A stretch of 11,847 nucleotides of DNA. It comes from Rhodobacteraceae bacterium UBA3069. GTDB lineage: Bacteria > Pseudomonadota > Alphaproteobacteria > Rhodobacterales > Rhodobacteraceae. Below, piece by piece: positions 1-5,131 of this stretch. Under the pieces are notes generated by a model, which saw only the letters and a list, made by a program, of their open reading frames with translations, was not told the origin of the DNA and made no database searches. The stretch is taken from positions 1-11,847 of the forward strand of contig DFBX01000072.1 of NCBI GenBank assembly GCA_002366795.1, given 5' to 3'. Every line of letters starts with the position of its first letter. Position 1 is the stretch's first letter. The position numbers and the translations under genes are program-made.

Positions 1-232
1 CACCGCCTACCAAGCCCAACCACCCGTGGACGAATGGGCAGGTCGAACGGATGAACCGCACGACCAGTTGCGCAGCCATCTCGGCGACTTCCTCGACGCC
101 TGCAATTACGCCCGCCGTCTCAAAACTCTCAGCGGGCTCACGCCCTATGAATACATCTGTAAGATCTGGACTTCTGAGCCGGATCGATTCATCCTGAACC
201 CGATCCTCCAGATGCCGGGACTAAACACCTAG
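1..232 (+). pseudogene. IS481-type transposase, 3' remnant with internal deletion
   Basis: This is the C-terminal end of a DDE integrase-type transposase, cut by the window edge. Frame 3 (from base 3 to about 62) reads the signature TKPNHPWTNGQVERMNRT, which includes the last catalytic Glu (in VER). From base 59 on, frame 2 reads HDQLR, then RRLKTLSGLTPYEYICKIW and ends NPILQMPGLNT with a TAG at 230-232. In intact relatives about 14 residues lie between MNRT and HDQLR; here they are missing and the frame changes, so no whole protein can be made. The bases CACGAC at 59-64 belong to both sides of the junction. No terminal inverted repeat could be identified with confidence after the stop. The family call is firm; the exact element is unknown. 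Confidence 0.85.
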
Positions 233-257
233 CTATTCAAAACACCTGCTGCACAGT

Positions 258-869
258 TTACGCGGCCCATCGCCCCATGCGCATATCACGATGGATCGAC
301 GAAAAGGGCCAATCCTCGGGCCGCTCCACAAGCCCGTGCTTGACGGGGTTCAGCAAACAGTATTTCACATGCGCTTCGTAATCCGCCGCATTGCGGATGT
401 GATGGTCCCAGAACCTCCGCTGCCAGATTCCGGCTTCCTTCTTGGAAACCTTGCTCGGGCTTCGCCTTGCCTGCAGCCGCGCAACCTCGGTGGGTTGAAA
501 ACCCACCATACGATCCGCGATTTCGCTTCCTCCTGCCCCTGACCGCTTCGGCGCGCCGGGTAGGGTGGGTTTGCAACCCACCGTATCCTGCGCTGCCTGC
601 ATGCGCACGAACTTCGAAAACCGCGCCTTGATCGCGCCCCAACGGTCAGAATAGTTCGTGTCCCCTTCGGGCAGGGTCCAGACCGCGTGCATATGGTCCG
701 GCATAACCACCCAGGCGTCTATCGCAAAAGGCCGCCGGTCACGCGTGACCCGCACCGCTTCGCGCAGGATGTCGATCTGCGCCACCAACAAATCGCTTTG
801 CCGATCGGCAAGGCAGACGGTGAAGAATACAGTCGATCCGGGGATCTTGGGGCGGATATAGTTCGGCAT
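258..869 (-). CDS. REP-associated tyrosine transposase (RAYT, Y1_Tnp family)
   Basis: Single-strand DNA transposase of the IS200/IS605-like HUH family, of the kind thought to mobilise or maintain REP palindromes. From the chosen start (MPNYIRPK, the usual N-terminus of the family) the protein has 203 residues. H59-M60-H61 in VMPDHMHAVW is the metal-binding HUH motif. GIWQRRFWDHHIR (about 147-159) and YEAHVKYCLLNPVKHGLV (about 164-181) hold the candidate catalytic tyrosines, and the tail EDWPFSSIHR is typical. An upstream ATG at 887 would add six residues; neither start has a good ribosome site. Compared with family members, a stretch of about 40 extra residues (roughly 90-138) separates the helix before it from GIWQRRFW. 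It contains two REP-like palindromes translated as VGCKPT and VGFQPT. The gene may still be active, since both core blocks are intact and in frame. Confidence 0.88.
   Translation of the reverse strand: MPNYIRPKIPGSTVFFTVCLADRQSDLLVAQIDILREAVRVTRDRRPFAIDAWVVMPDHMHAVWTLPEGDTNYSDRWGAIKARFSKFVRMQAAQDTVGCKPTLPGAPKRSGAGGSEIADRMVGFQPTEVARLQARRSPSKVSKKEAGIWQRRFWDHHIRNAADYEAHVKYCLLNPVKHGLVERPEDWPFSSIHRDMRMGRWAA
489..507 (-). repeat. REP-like palindrome, copy 1 (inside RAYT gene)
   Basis: GGTGGGTT at 489-496 pairs perfectly with AACCCACC at 500-507 around a 3-nt loop. Read on the minus strand its flanks match copy 2 (GTA, one base, then GGTGGGTTT), so copies 1 and 2 face each other. It lies wholly inside the RAYT reading frame and encodes MVGFQPT. 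Confidence 0.85.
564..582 (+). repeat. REP-like palindrome, copy 2 (inside RAYT gene)
   Basis: GGTGGGTT at 564-571 pairs with AACCCACC at 575-582 around the loop TGC. It is preceded by GTAG (560-563). It is inverted relative to copy 1, 56 bp away, as in a two-REP mosaic unit. On the minus strand it is read in the RAYT frame as TVGCKPT. Confidence 0.85.
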
Positions 870-969
870 ACCTTCGACTATGCGCATTCGTGATTAATCC
901 CAGGTTTACGTGCGCCCATTGCGCCCCGCCCCTCATCGGGTAAGGATACCGCCCGAAAGGTGCCCTTCC

Positions 970-1818
970 ATGTCCGATACCCCCCTTGATGCCAGCCAAC
1001 TGACCCGCCTTCGGCACCGGTTCACCGTTGAACCGGTCACGCCCGCGCGGATGAAGATGTTGCAGGCCCGCAGCCATCCCGGCGCATACGAGGACGAACC
1101 CGTCCCCGATCACATCAAGGCCGCCGTCACGGAAACCGCCCATGACGACGCCATGGTGCAACTGACCGGCCCGAAGGATACCGTCTGGATGCCGACTCCC
1201 GTGGCCCGCCCCAACTGGTTTGCCATCTCGCGTGGTTATGCGCAGCGGATGCTGTCGAAATACACCCTCAAGGATTTCATCGACGTCGAACGCGGCGACA
1301 CCGTGGTCGATTGCGGCGCGTTTGTCGGCGGATTCGCGCTTGGCGCGGCGCGCAAGGCTGGCCAGGGCAGGCGCGTCATTGCCATTGAACCCGCGCCGGT
1401 GAACTTCGAATGCCTGACCCGCAACACCCAAGGCACCGCCATCACCAACATCAACGCGGGCCTGTTCGACACATCTGGCCAGATCGACTTCATCATCCGC
1501 GCCAATGCCACCGACAACTCCATGCTGGCCGAGGACACGGGCGAGGAAATAGGCCGCCATACCGTGCCTACGTTGACGCTGCCGGACCTGATCGCGCAGC
1601 AAAACCTCGGCAAGATCGACTTCCTCAAGGTCGAGGCAGAGGGCGTCGAACTGGAAATCCTGACCCATGCGACCCCCGATATCGTCACCAAGATCGCCAT
1701 CGACGCAGGCCCCGAACGCCACGGCCAATCGCCACTGCTGGACATCGCGGTGATGCTTGCGGGGCGGGGCTACCGCCTGGCGAACCGCAACTACTGGCTT
1801 TACGCCACCGCCGCCTGA
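970..1818 (+). CDS. FkbM family SAM-dependent methyltransferase
   Basis: Predicted S-adenosylmethionine-dependent O-methyltransferase of the FkbM type (Methyltransf_21), 282 residues; the substrate cannot be told from sequence, though members often act on sugars, lipids or secondary metabolites. The start at 970 (MSDTPLDASQ) is chosen because GAAAGG lies about 10 nt upstream; the frame is open for 20 more codons. SAM-binding motif I is VVDCGAFVGGF (112-122), followed by an acidic residue after the second strand in IAIEPAPVNFE (138-147). The family hallmark KVEAEGVELEIL (220-231) is present. The first ~100 residues do not match the catalytic core and include a PRPNWFAISRGY-like segment. The gene stands alone, divergent from the RAYT gene and followed by a csp gene with its own promoter. 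Confidence 0.85.
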   Translation: MSDTPLDASQLTRLRHRFTVEPVTPARMKMLQARSHPGAYEDEPVPDHIKAAVTETAHDDAMVQLTGPKDTVWMPTPVARPNWFAISRGYAQRMLSKYTLKDFIDVERGDTVVDCGAFVGGFALGAARKAGQGRRVIAIEPAPVNFECLTRNTQGTAITNINAGLFDTSGQIDFIIRANATDNSMLAEDTGEEIGRHTVPTLTLPDLIAQQNLGKIDFLKVEAEGVELEILTHATPDIVTKIAIDAGPERHGQSPLLDIAVMLAGRGYRLANRNYWLYATAA

Positions 1819-1833
1819 CCGGCGCGAATTTCC

Positions 1834-1862
1834 TTGCTATTTCGCCGCAACAGGTCCATAGG
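1834..1862 (+). promoter_or_regulatory. Candidate promoter of first csp gene
   Basis: TTGCTA (1834-1839), 17 bp, CATAGG (1857-1862). The -10 is weak, but the same TTG-box occurs at an equivalent place before the second csp gene: both lie 39 bp before a shared ACGTTA. That agreement, rather than hexamer quality, is the support. Confidence 0.4.
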
Positions 1863-1872
1863 GACGGGGCTT

Positions 1873-1988
1873 ACGTTATTCTTTCTCGACCTACTGTCTC
1901 CCTTCAACCGGCGCTCAGTCTTTCGATACAGACCGACTACGCCACGGCTGCCGCACGACGCGGGCAGCGTTTATAGGAGACTACGGAT
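1873..1988 (+). promoter_or_regulatory. Long structured csp leader, copy 1
   Basis: Probable 5' untranslated region of about 115-120 nt. Blocks shared with the second csp leader, in the same order and nearly the same spacing, are ACGTTA (1873), TCGACCTAC (1886), CTCAGT (1914), TTCGAT (1922), GGCTGCCGCAC (1946) and the Shine-Dalgarno AGGAGA (1975-1980), 8 nt before the start. GCTGCC (1947-1952) pairs with GGCAGC (1963-1968), giving a hairpin just upstream of the ribosome site. Long leaders that control translation with temperature are known for cspA-type genes; that this one does so is inference. Confidence 0.6.
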
Positions 1989-2195
1989 ATGGCCAATGGC
2001 ACCGTAAAATGGTTCAACACCACCAAAGGCTTCGGCTTTATTGCACCCGAAACCGGCGGCAAAGACGTTTTCGTTCACATTTCTGCTGTAGAGCGTTCGG
2101 GCCTGACCGGTCTGGCCGACAACCAGAAAGTGACCTTCGACGTGGAAGCAGGCCGTGATGGTCGCGAATCCGCGGTGAACCTGGCGCTGGCATAA
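1989..2195 (+). CDS. CspA-family cold-shock protein, copy 1
   Basis: Small OB-fold single-strand nucleic-acid binding protein, 68 residues, the full length of the family. It acts in the cytoplasm as an RNA chaperone that melts secondary structure. RNP1 is KGFGFI (13-18) and RNP2 is DVFVHI (26-31), and the start TVKWFN is canonical. It differs from the second copy in the window at 7 of 68 positions (N3T, F15Y, E21D, T22G, G24S, V52I, A54P). It has its own long leader and a strong terminator at 2217-2248, so it is a monocistronic unit. Confidence 0.97.
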   Translation: MANGTVKWFNTTKGFGFIAPETGGKDVFVHISAVERSGLTGLADNQKVTFDVEAGRDGRESAVNLALA

Positions 2196-2216
2196 GCCGC
2201 ACCAGATCGTCATTTG

Positions 2217-2248
2217 AAACGCGGCTCCCATCCGGGGGCCGCGTTTTT
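2217..2248 (+). terminator. Intrinsic terminator after first csp gene
   Basis: AAACGCGGC (2217-2225) pairs with GCCGCGTTT (2238-2246), with further CCC/GGG pairing inside the loop, followed by TTTTTCTTT. A ten-C run follows at 2254-2263. Confidence 0.9.
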
Positions 2249-2294
2249 CTTTGCCCCCCCCCCGCGCCTCACGCATTCGTGCCGCGCCCGACAC

Positions 2295-2324
2295 TTGATC
2301 CCGCAGGGCGCACCGTGGCACAAT
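2295..2324 (+). promoter_or_regulatory. Weak candidate promoter of the L,D-transpeptidase gene
   Basis: TTGATC (2295-2300), 18 bp, CACAAT (2319-2324), about 35 bp before the start. It is the best pair of hexamers I find in the gap, but the match is modest. Confidence 0.3.
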
Positions 2325-2358
2325 CGGTATAACCAGTCACAATCCGTTCAAGGCCAAT

Positions 2359-2919
2359 ATGATTTCCCGCCGTTCCTTCCTTGCCACCTCCTCTGCCGCA
2401 GCGGCCACTTCGCTGGCCGCCCCCGCGCTGGCCTTCGACCTGGACAACCAGTTCATGCCGCAAGAGGTGACGATCCGCACCCAGCTTGAACCGGGCCAGA
2501 TCCTGATCCTGCCGCGCGCGCATTTCCTGTATTTTGTGACCGGCCCGAACACCGCCCGCCGCTATGGCGTGGGCGTCGGCAAGGCGGGGCTGGAATTCAC
2601 CGGACAGGCCGTCATCCAGGTGAAAAAGGAATGGCCCACATGGCGCCCCACGAACGAGATGATCGAACGTGCCCCCGCTGCCTATGGCAAGTTCAAGGAC
2701 AACGACTTTGTCGAACCGGGCGGCCCGAAAAACCCGCTTGGGGCACGGGCACTGTACCTGTTCCAGAACGGGCGCGACACCTATTTCCGCATCCACGGCA
2801 CGACGCAGCCGTCGTCGATCGGGCAGTCGGTATCGAACGGCTGCATCCGCATGATCAACGACCACGTGATCGACCTGTACCAGCGCGTGCCCACCGGCAC
2901 CAAGGTCACCGTGATCTGA
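2359..2919 (+). CDS. L,D-transpeptidase (YkuD domain), Tat-exported
   Basis: Periplasmic enzyme of the YkuD/ErfK family, 186 residues; such enzymes make 3-3 cross-links in peptidoglycan or attach proteins to it. Residues 4-9 (RRSFLA, preceded by S) form a twin-arginine signal, followed by an Ala-rich hydrophobic stretch and a likely cleavage after ALA (25). The catalytic motif is H146 followed by SNGCIRM at 159-165, with C162 the nucleophile and R164 conserved. There is no LysM or other peptidoglycan-binding domain, as in the small single-domain members common in alphaproteobacteria. The ATG at 2359 directly starts the signal peptide; the ribosome site is weak. It appears to be a single-gene unit between two terminators. 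Confidence 0.93.
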   Translation: MISRRSFLATSSAAAATSLAAPALAFDLDNQFMPQEVTIRTQLEPGQILILPRAHFLYFVTGPNTARRYGVGVGKAGLEFTGQAVIQVKKEWPTWRPTNEMIERAPAAYGKFKDNDFVEPGGPKNPLGARALYLFQNGRDTYFRIHGTTQPSSIGQSVSNGCIRMINDHVIDLYQRVPTGTKVTVI

Positions 2920-2979
2920 TTCGGAATCTGATCCCGCCCCACGGGCATGGCGTACATCCCGGATCGACCCGTCAAAACA

Positions 2980-3010
2980 AAAGGCGCGCCCCGATGGGAC
3001 GCGCCTTTTT
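2980..3010. terminator. Bidirectional intrinsic terminator
   Basis: AAAGGCGCG (2980-2988) pairs with CGCGCCTTT (3000-3008), plus CCC/GGG around a GAT loop. T runs follow on both strands, so it can end both the L,D-transpeptidase transcript and the converging DUF2892 gene. Confidence 0.9.
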
Positions 3011-3029
3011 CATTCGCTATGACATTGCC

Positions 3030-3233
3030 TTACGAAAAGGCGCAGACTTCCTTGATGCCCAGCATCTTGAACACGGATGCCGCAGGGCAAAACCCGGTAA
3101 ACGACGCTTGAATTTGGTTCAGACCGATGAAAACGGTGAACCACATGAACAGCGGCGAGACGAAAACAGTCAGCGCGACGCTCAGCAGCACCATGATTCC
3201 GGCAAACAACATGACAGCACGATCAAGGCTCAT
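3030..3233 (-). CDS. YgaP-like transmembrane protein (DUF2892)
   Basis: Small inner-membrane protein of 67 residues. Two hydrophobic helices (about 7-28 and 29-42) are followed by NQIQASFTGFCPAASVFKML, which carries the conserved N-Q-x(4)-TGFCPA signature of the domain found at the C-terminus of the YgaP rhodanese and in many stand-alone proteins. The function of the stand-alone form is not known; no rhodanese domain is attached here. AGGGA lies 7 nt before the ATG. A good promoter (3281-3309) serves it, although trxC is upstream on the same strand and read-through is possible. Confidence 0.87.
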   Translation of the reverse strand: MSLDRAVMLFAGIMVLLSVALTVFVSPLFMWFTVFIGLNQIQASFTGFCPAASVFKMLGIKEVCAFS

Positions 3234-3271
3234 TTCAGTATCCCTTGTCTGATCGCAGGCCCCACGCCTGC

Positions 3272-3309
3272 TTTGATCCCTTTATAGGGTCTTTGATCAT
3301 CATATTCAA
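3272..3309 (-). promoter_or_regulatory. Promoter of DUF2892 gene with direct repeats
   Basis: On the minus strand TTGAAT (3309-3304), 17 bp, TATAAA (3286-3281). The heptamer GATCAAA occurs twice, at 3298-3292 inside the spacer and at 3278-3272 just past the -10, starts 20 bp apart. A small stem, GCAGGC/GCCTGC (3255-3271), lies in the leader. Confidence 0.55.
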
Positions 3310-3320
3310 GACTCAGAATG

Positions 3321-3752
3321 TTAAATGGACCCCTTGGCCCATTGCACAATCGACGCCGCGGGCATTGCCCCCGATTGCCGCGCCTTCTCGCGCCCGCCAG
3401 CAAAGGCCGCCATGGTGGGAATGCCCCGGATATTGTACACCGCGCCCGCCTTGGGGTGTTCCTCTGTGTTCAGCTTGACGAGGCGCATCTGGCCCGACAA
3501 CGCGTTCGCTGCCTTGGAAAATTCCGGTGCCATCGTCCGACAGGGGCCGCACCACGGCGCCCAGAAATCCACCACCAGCGGCACATCGTCATTCTTCGCC
3601 GCTTTTTGCAGCGTGGCGAAATCCACCTCTACGGCCTTGGGTTGCATCAACTTGCTGCCGCAGGTGCCGCATTTCGGGCCGGACCCCAGCTTTTCCCCGG
3701 GGACGCGGTTCAACTGCCCGCATTCAAGGCACGTGATCTTTTTCGACGCCAT
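3321..3752 (-). CDS. trxC: Thioredoxin 2 (TrxC), zinc-ribbon type
   Basis: Cytoplasmic disulfide reductase, 143 residues, the usual length of thioredoxin 2. The N-terminal zinc ribbon has C8-x2-C11 and C28-x2-C31. The thioredoxin fold follows, with active site WCGPC (C68 and C71) in VVDFWAPWCGPCRTMAPE and the cis-proline loop GIPT (P112). The start at 3752 is set by AGGAGG 7 nt upstream; the open frame runs 31 codons further but that part lacks homology. TrxC proteins are often induced by oxidative stress in other bacteria; no OxyR-type site was recognised here. It is divergent from the second csp gene across 256 bp. Confidence 0.96.
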   Translation of the reverse strand: MASKKITCLECGQLNRVPGEKLGSGPKCGTCGSKLMQPKAVEVDFATLQKAAKNDDVPLVVDFWAPWCGPCRTMAPEFSKAANALSGQMRLVKLNTEEHPKAGAVYNIRGIPTMAAFAGGREKARQSGAMPAASIVQWAKGSI

Positions 3753-3783
3753 GTTGCGCCCTCCTGTCTTATATTCAGCATCC

Positions 3784-3811
3784 AATATATGACATAAGCC
3801 CCCCATGTGAA
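3784..3811 (-). promoter_or_regulatory. Candidate trxC promoter
   Basis: On the minus strand TTCACA (3811-3806), 16 bp, TATATT (3789-3784). The -10 is good and the -35 partial. A perfect dyad, GGCAAA-CC-TTTGCC (3817-3830), lies just upstream and could be an operator. Confidence 0.4.
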
Positions 3812-3856
3812 GAGGCGGCAAACCTTTGCCAATCGTATCTGTCACAGAAATTTGGC

Positions 3857-3885
3857 TTGAAACGACTCAGGACCGGCCCCATCTT
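3857..3885 (+). promoter_or_regulatory. Candidate promoter of second csp gene
   Basis: TTGAAA (3857-3862), 17 bp, CATCTT (3880-3885). As at the first csp gene, the -35 starts 39 bp before ACGTTA (3896). The -10 is poor by the E. coli standard. Confidence 0.4.
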
Positions 3886-3895
3886 CGAATTCGCG

Positions 3896-4008
3896 ACGTT
3901 ACCACTATCGACCTACCTGCTCCTACACGGCTCAGTACCTTCGATCTTGCACTGACGAGCCGGGCTGCCGCACCTCCGCGGGCAGCATTATCAAAGGAGA
4001 CACGGATT
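3896..4008 (+). promoter_or_regulatory. Long structured csp leader, copy 2
   Basis: Blocks shared with the first leader are ACGTTA (3896), TCGACCTAC (3908), CTCAGT (3931), TTCGAT (3940), GGCTGCCGCAC (3963) and AAAGGAGA (3993-4000), again 8 nt before the start. GCTGCC (3964-3969) pairs with GGCAGC (3981-3986). The sequence between the blocks differs from copy 1, so the blocks look selected rather than merely recently duplicated. In this copy the hairpin loop contains CCTCC, which could pair with the GGAG of the ribosome site. Confidence 0.6.
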
Positions 4009-4215
4009 ATGGCCACCGGCACCGTTAAATGGTTCAACACCACCAAAGGCTACGGCTTTATCGCACCCGATGGCGGGTCCAAAGACGTATTCGTCCACAT
4101 TTCTGCTGTCGAGCGTTCGGGCCTGACCGGCCTGGCCGACAACCAGAAGGTGACCTTCGACATCGAACCCGGTCGTGATGGCCGCGAGTCGGCGGTGAAC
4201 CTCGCACTGGCCTAA
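4009..4215 (+). CDS. CspA-family cold-shock protein, copy 2
   Basis: Second 68-residue OB-fold RNA chaperone, with RNP1 KGYGFI (13-18, Tyr in place of Phe) and RNP2 DVFVHI (26-31). It is 61/68 identical to the first copy about 2 kb upstream on the same strand. The start is fixed by AAAGGAGA 8 nt upstream and by matching copy 1; the frame is open upstream into the leader but nothing there resembles protein. It is followed by a long structured 3' region and a terminator, and stands alone between divergent trxC and the convergent arylesterase. Confidence 0.97.
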   Translation: MATGTVKWFNTTKGYGFIAPDGGSKDVFVHISAVERSGLTGLADNQKVTFDIEPGRDGRESAVNLALA

Positions 4216-4231
4216 GCCAAGCGCGATTTGA

Positions 4232-4347
4232 TAAAGCGTTTCGAGATAAACTTGAGACTCGAGTTTGTTTCGAAGCGCCCACGACATCGTTAGGTTCCGC
4301 GCGCTTCGCCAAAAATCCTGATTCGGTTTTTTTCTCGAAACGCTTTA
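4232..4347 (+). other. Structured csp 3' region with alternative folds
   Basis: Segment A (4236-4256) pairs with B (4258-4278) as a hairpin of about 19-21 continuous pairs, four of them G-U on the plus-strand RNA. Segment TAAAGCGTTTCGAGA (4232-4246) is also the perfect 15-nt complement of 4333-4347 (D). CGAAGCGC (4271-4278, the end of B) is the perfect complement of GCGCTTCG (4301-4308, C). Thus A:B excludes both A:D and B:C, while A:D encloses B:C. No open frame in this stretch looks coding. A function as an RNA switch, a transcript-stability element or a relic of a miniature mobile element are all possible. Confidence 0.6.
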
Positions 4348-4350
4348 GTG

Positions 4351-4384
4351 GAAAAGGCCCCCGATCCGGTGGGCCTTTTCTTTT
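4351..4384 (+). terminator. Intrinsic terminator after second csp gene
   Basis: GAAAAGGCCC (4351-4360) pairs perfectly with GGGCCTTTTC (4371-4380), with CCG/CGG stacking inside the loop, followed by TTTT. The A-run on the 5' side makes it usable also for the converging arylesterase transcript. Confidence 0.9.
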
Positions 4385-4415
4385 GCGGGGCTGCACCAAA
4401 CCCCGTTTGGGAGGC

Positions 4416-4434
4416 GGTGGGTTATAAACCCACC
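4416..4434 (-). repeat. REP-like palindrome, copy 3
   Basis: GGTGGGTT (4416-4423) and AACCCACC (4427-4434) around ATA. Read on the minus strand it starts GTAGGGTGGGTTT, the same as copy 2. It lies between the csp terminator and the arylesterase stop codon; the TAG stop (4437-4435) belongs to the conserved GTAGGG flank of the repeat. Confidence 0.85.
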
Positions 4435-5079
4435 CTACTTGCCCACTCGGTCGATCAGCTCCAGCACCTTCGGCCCGACCCCTTCAACGATCATCGCCAC
4501 CCCCTTGCCATTCGGGTGCAGCCCGTCCGCCTGCATCATCGCGGTGAAATCTTCGGGCGGGGCGGACATGCCCGCAAACCAGTTGGGCAGCATCAACACC
4601 CCGTATTTTTCCGCCATATCCGGCCAGATACCCTCGAACGCCTGCTCATATTCCGGCCCATAATTCTTGGGCGCGGTCAGCCCGATCAGCAGCACCTTGA
4701 CGCCCTTTTCCTGAGCGATCTGCAAGATCCCCTCGATATTGGCCCGCGTGACGGCCGGGTCGATCCCGCGCAGCACGTCATTGCCGCCCAGCGCCACGAT
4801 CATCGCGCCGATTTCGGGCGTCAGGCTCCATTCCACGCGGGACAGTCCACCCGCCGTGGTGTCGCCGGACACGCCCGCGTTGACCACCCGCACATCGGCC
4901 CCCTGATCGGTCAGCCACGCACGCAGCTGCGGCACGAACCCTTCCTGCTCGATCAGCCCGTAACCTTGGGTCAGGCTGTCGCCCAGCGCCAAGATATGCG
5001 TCTTTTCCGCCCATGCCGGGGCGGACGCCGCAGAAATGAACGAAATGGCAACCAACCCCGTGGCAATCACCTTGCCCAT
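4435..5079 (-). CDS. tesA: Secreted SGNH arylesterase / TesA-like lipase
   Basis: Periplasmic esterase or lysophospholipase of the GDSL/SGNH family, 214 residues, related to E. coli TesA. The signal peptide spans residues 1-24 with likely cleavage at AWA/EK. Block I is GDSLTQGYG with nucleophile S35; block II glycine is G72 in NAGVSGDTT; block III is GGND with N100; block V is DGLHPN with D185 and H188. The start at 5079 is chosen because it begins the signal peptide; earlier ATGs in the same frame (5133, 5289) run into the divergent ABC gene. The stop codon falls within a REP-like flank, so the last residues may have been altered by it. It is divergent from an ABC exporter pair across 52 bp, as in E. 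coli tesA-ybbAP. Confidence 0.93.
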   Translation of the reverse strand: MGKVIATGLVAISFISAASAPAWAEKTHILALGDSLTQGYGLIEQEGFVPQLRAWLTDQGADVRVVNAGVSGDTTAGGLSRVEWSLTPEIGAMIVALGGNDVLRGIDPAVTRANIEGILQIAQEKGVKVLLIGLTAPKNYGPEYEQAFEGIWPDMAEKYGVLMLPNWFAGMSAPPEDFTAMMQADGLHPNGKGVAMIVEGVGPKVLELIDRVGK

Positions 5080-5131
5080 ACGCCTTACGCCCCCATATGT
5101 GACAGAGCGCAGCAAATTCAGGCATTTTCCC

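Noticed and set aside
739..1728. 329-codon open frame on the minus strand across the FkbM gene
   Set aside because: Mirror of a high-GC gene; low-complexity composition, no family resemblance, and the plus-strand frame has clear motifs.
3318..3797. Plus-strand frames across trxC
   Set aside because: Antisense to a gene with zinc ribbon and WCGPC motifs and an excellent ribosome site.
4299..4333. Separate terminator formed before the T7 run at 4327-4333
   Set aside because: No continuous stem sits directly before the T run; the available pairings are the long-range ones described for the 3' region.
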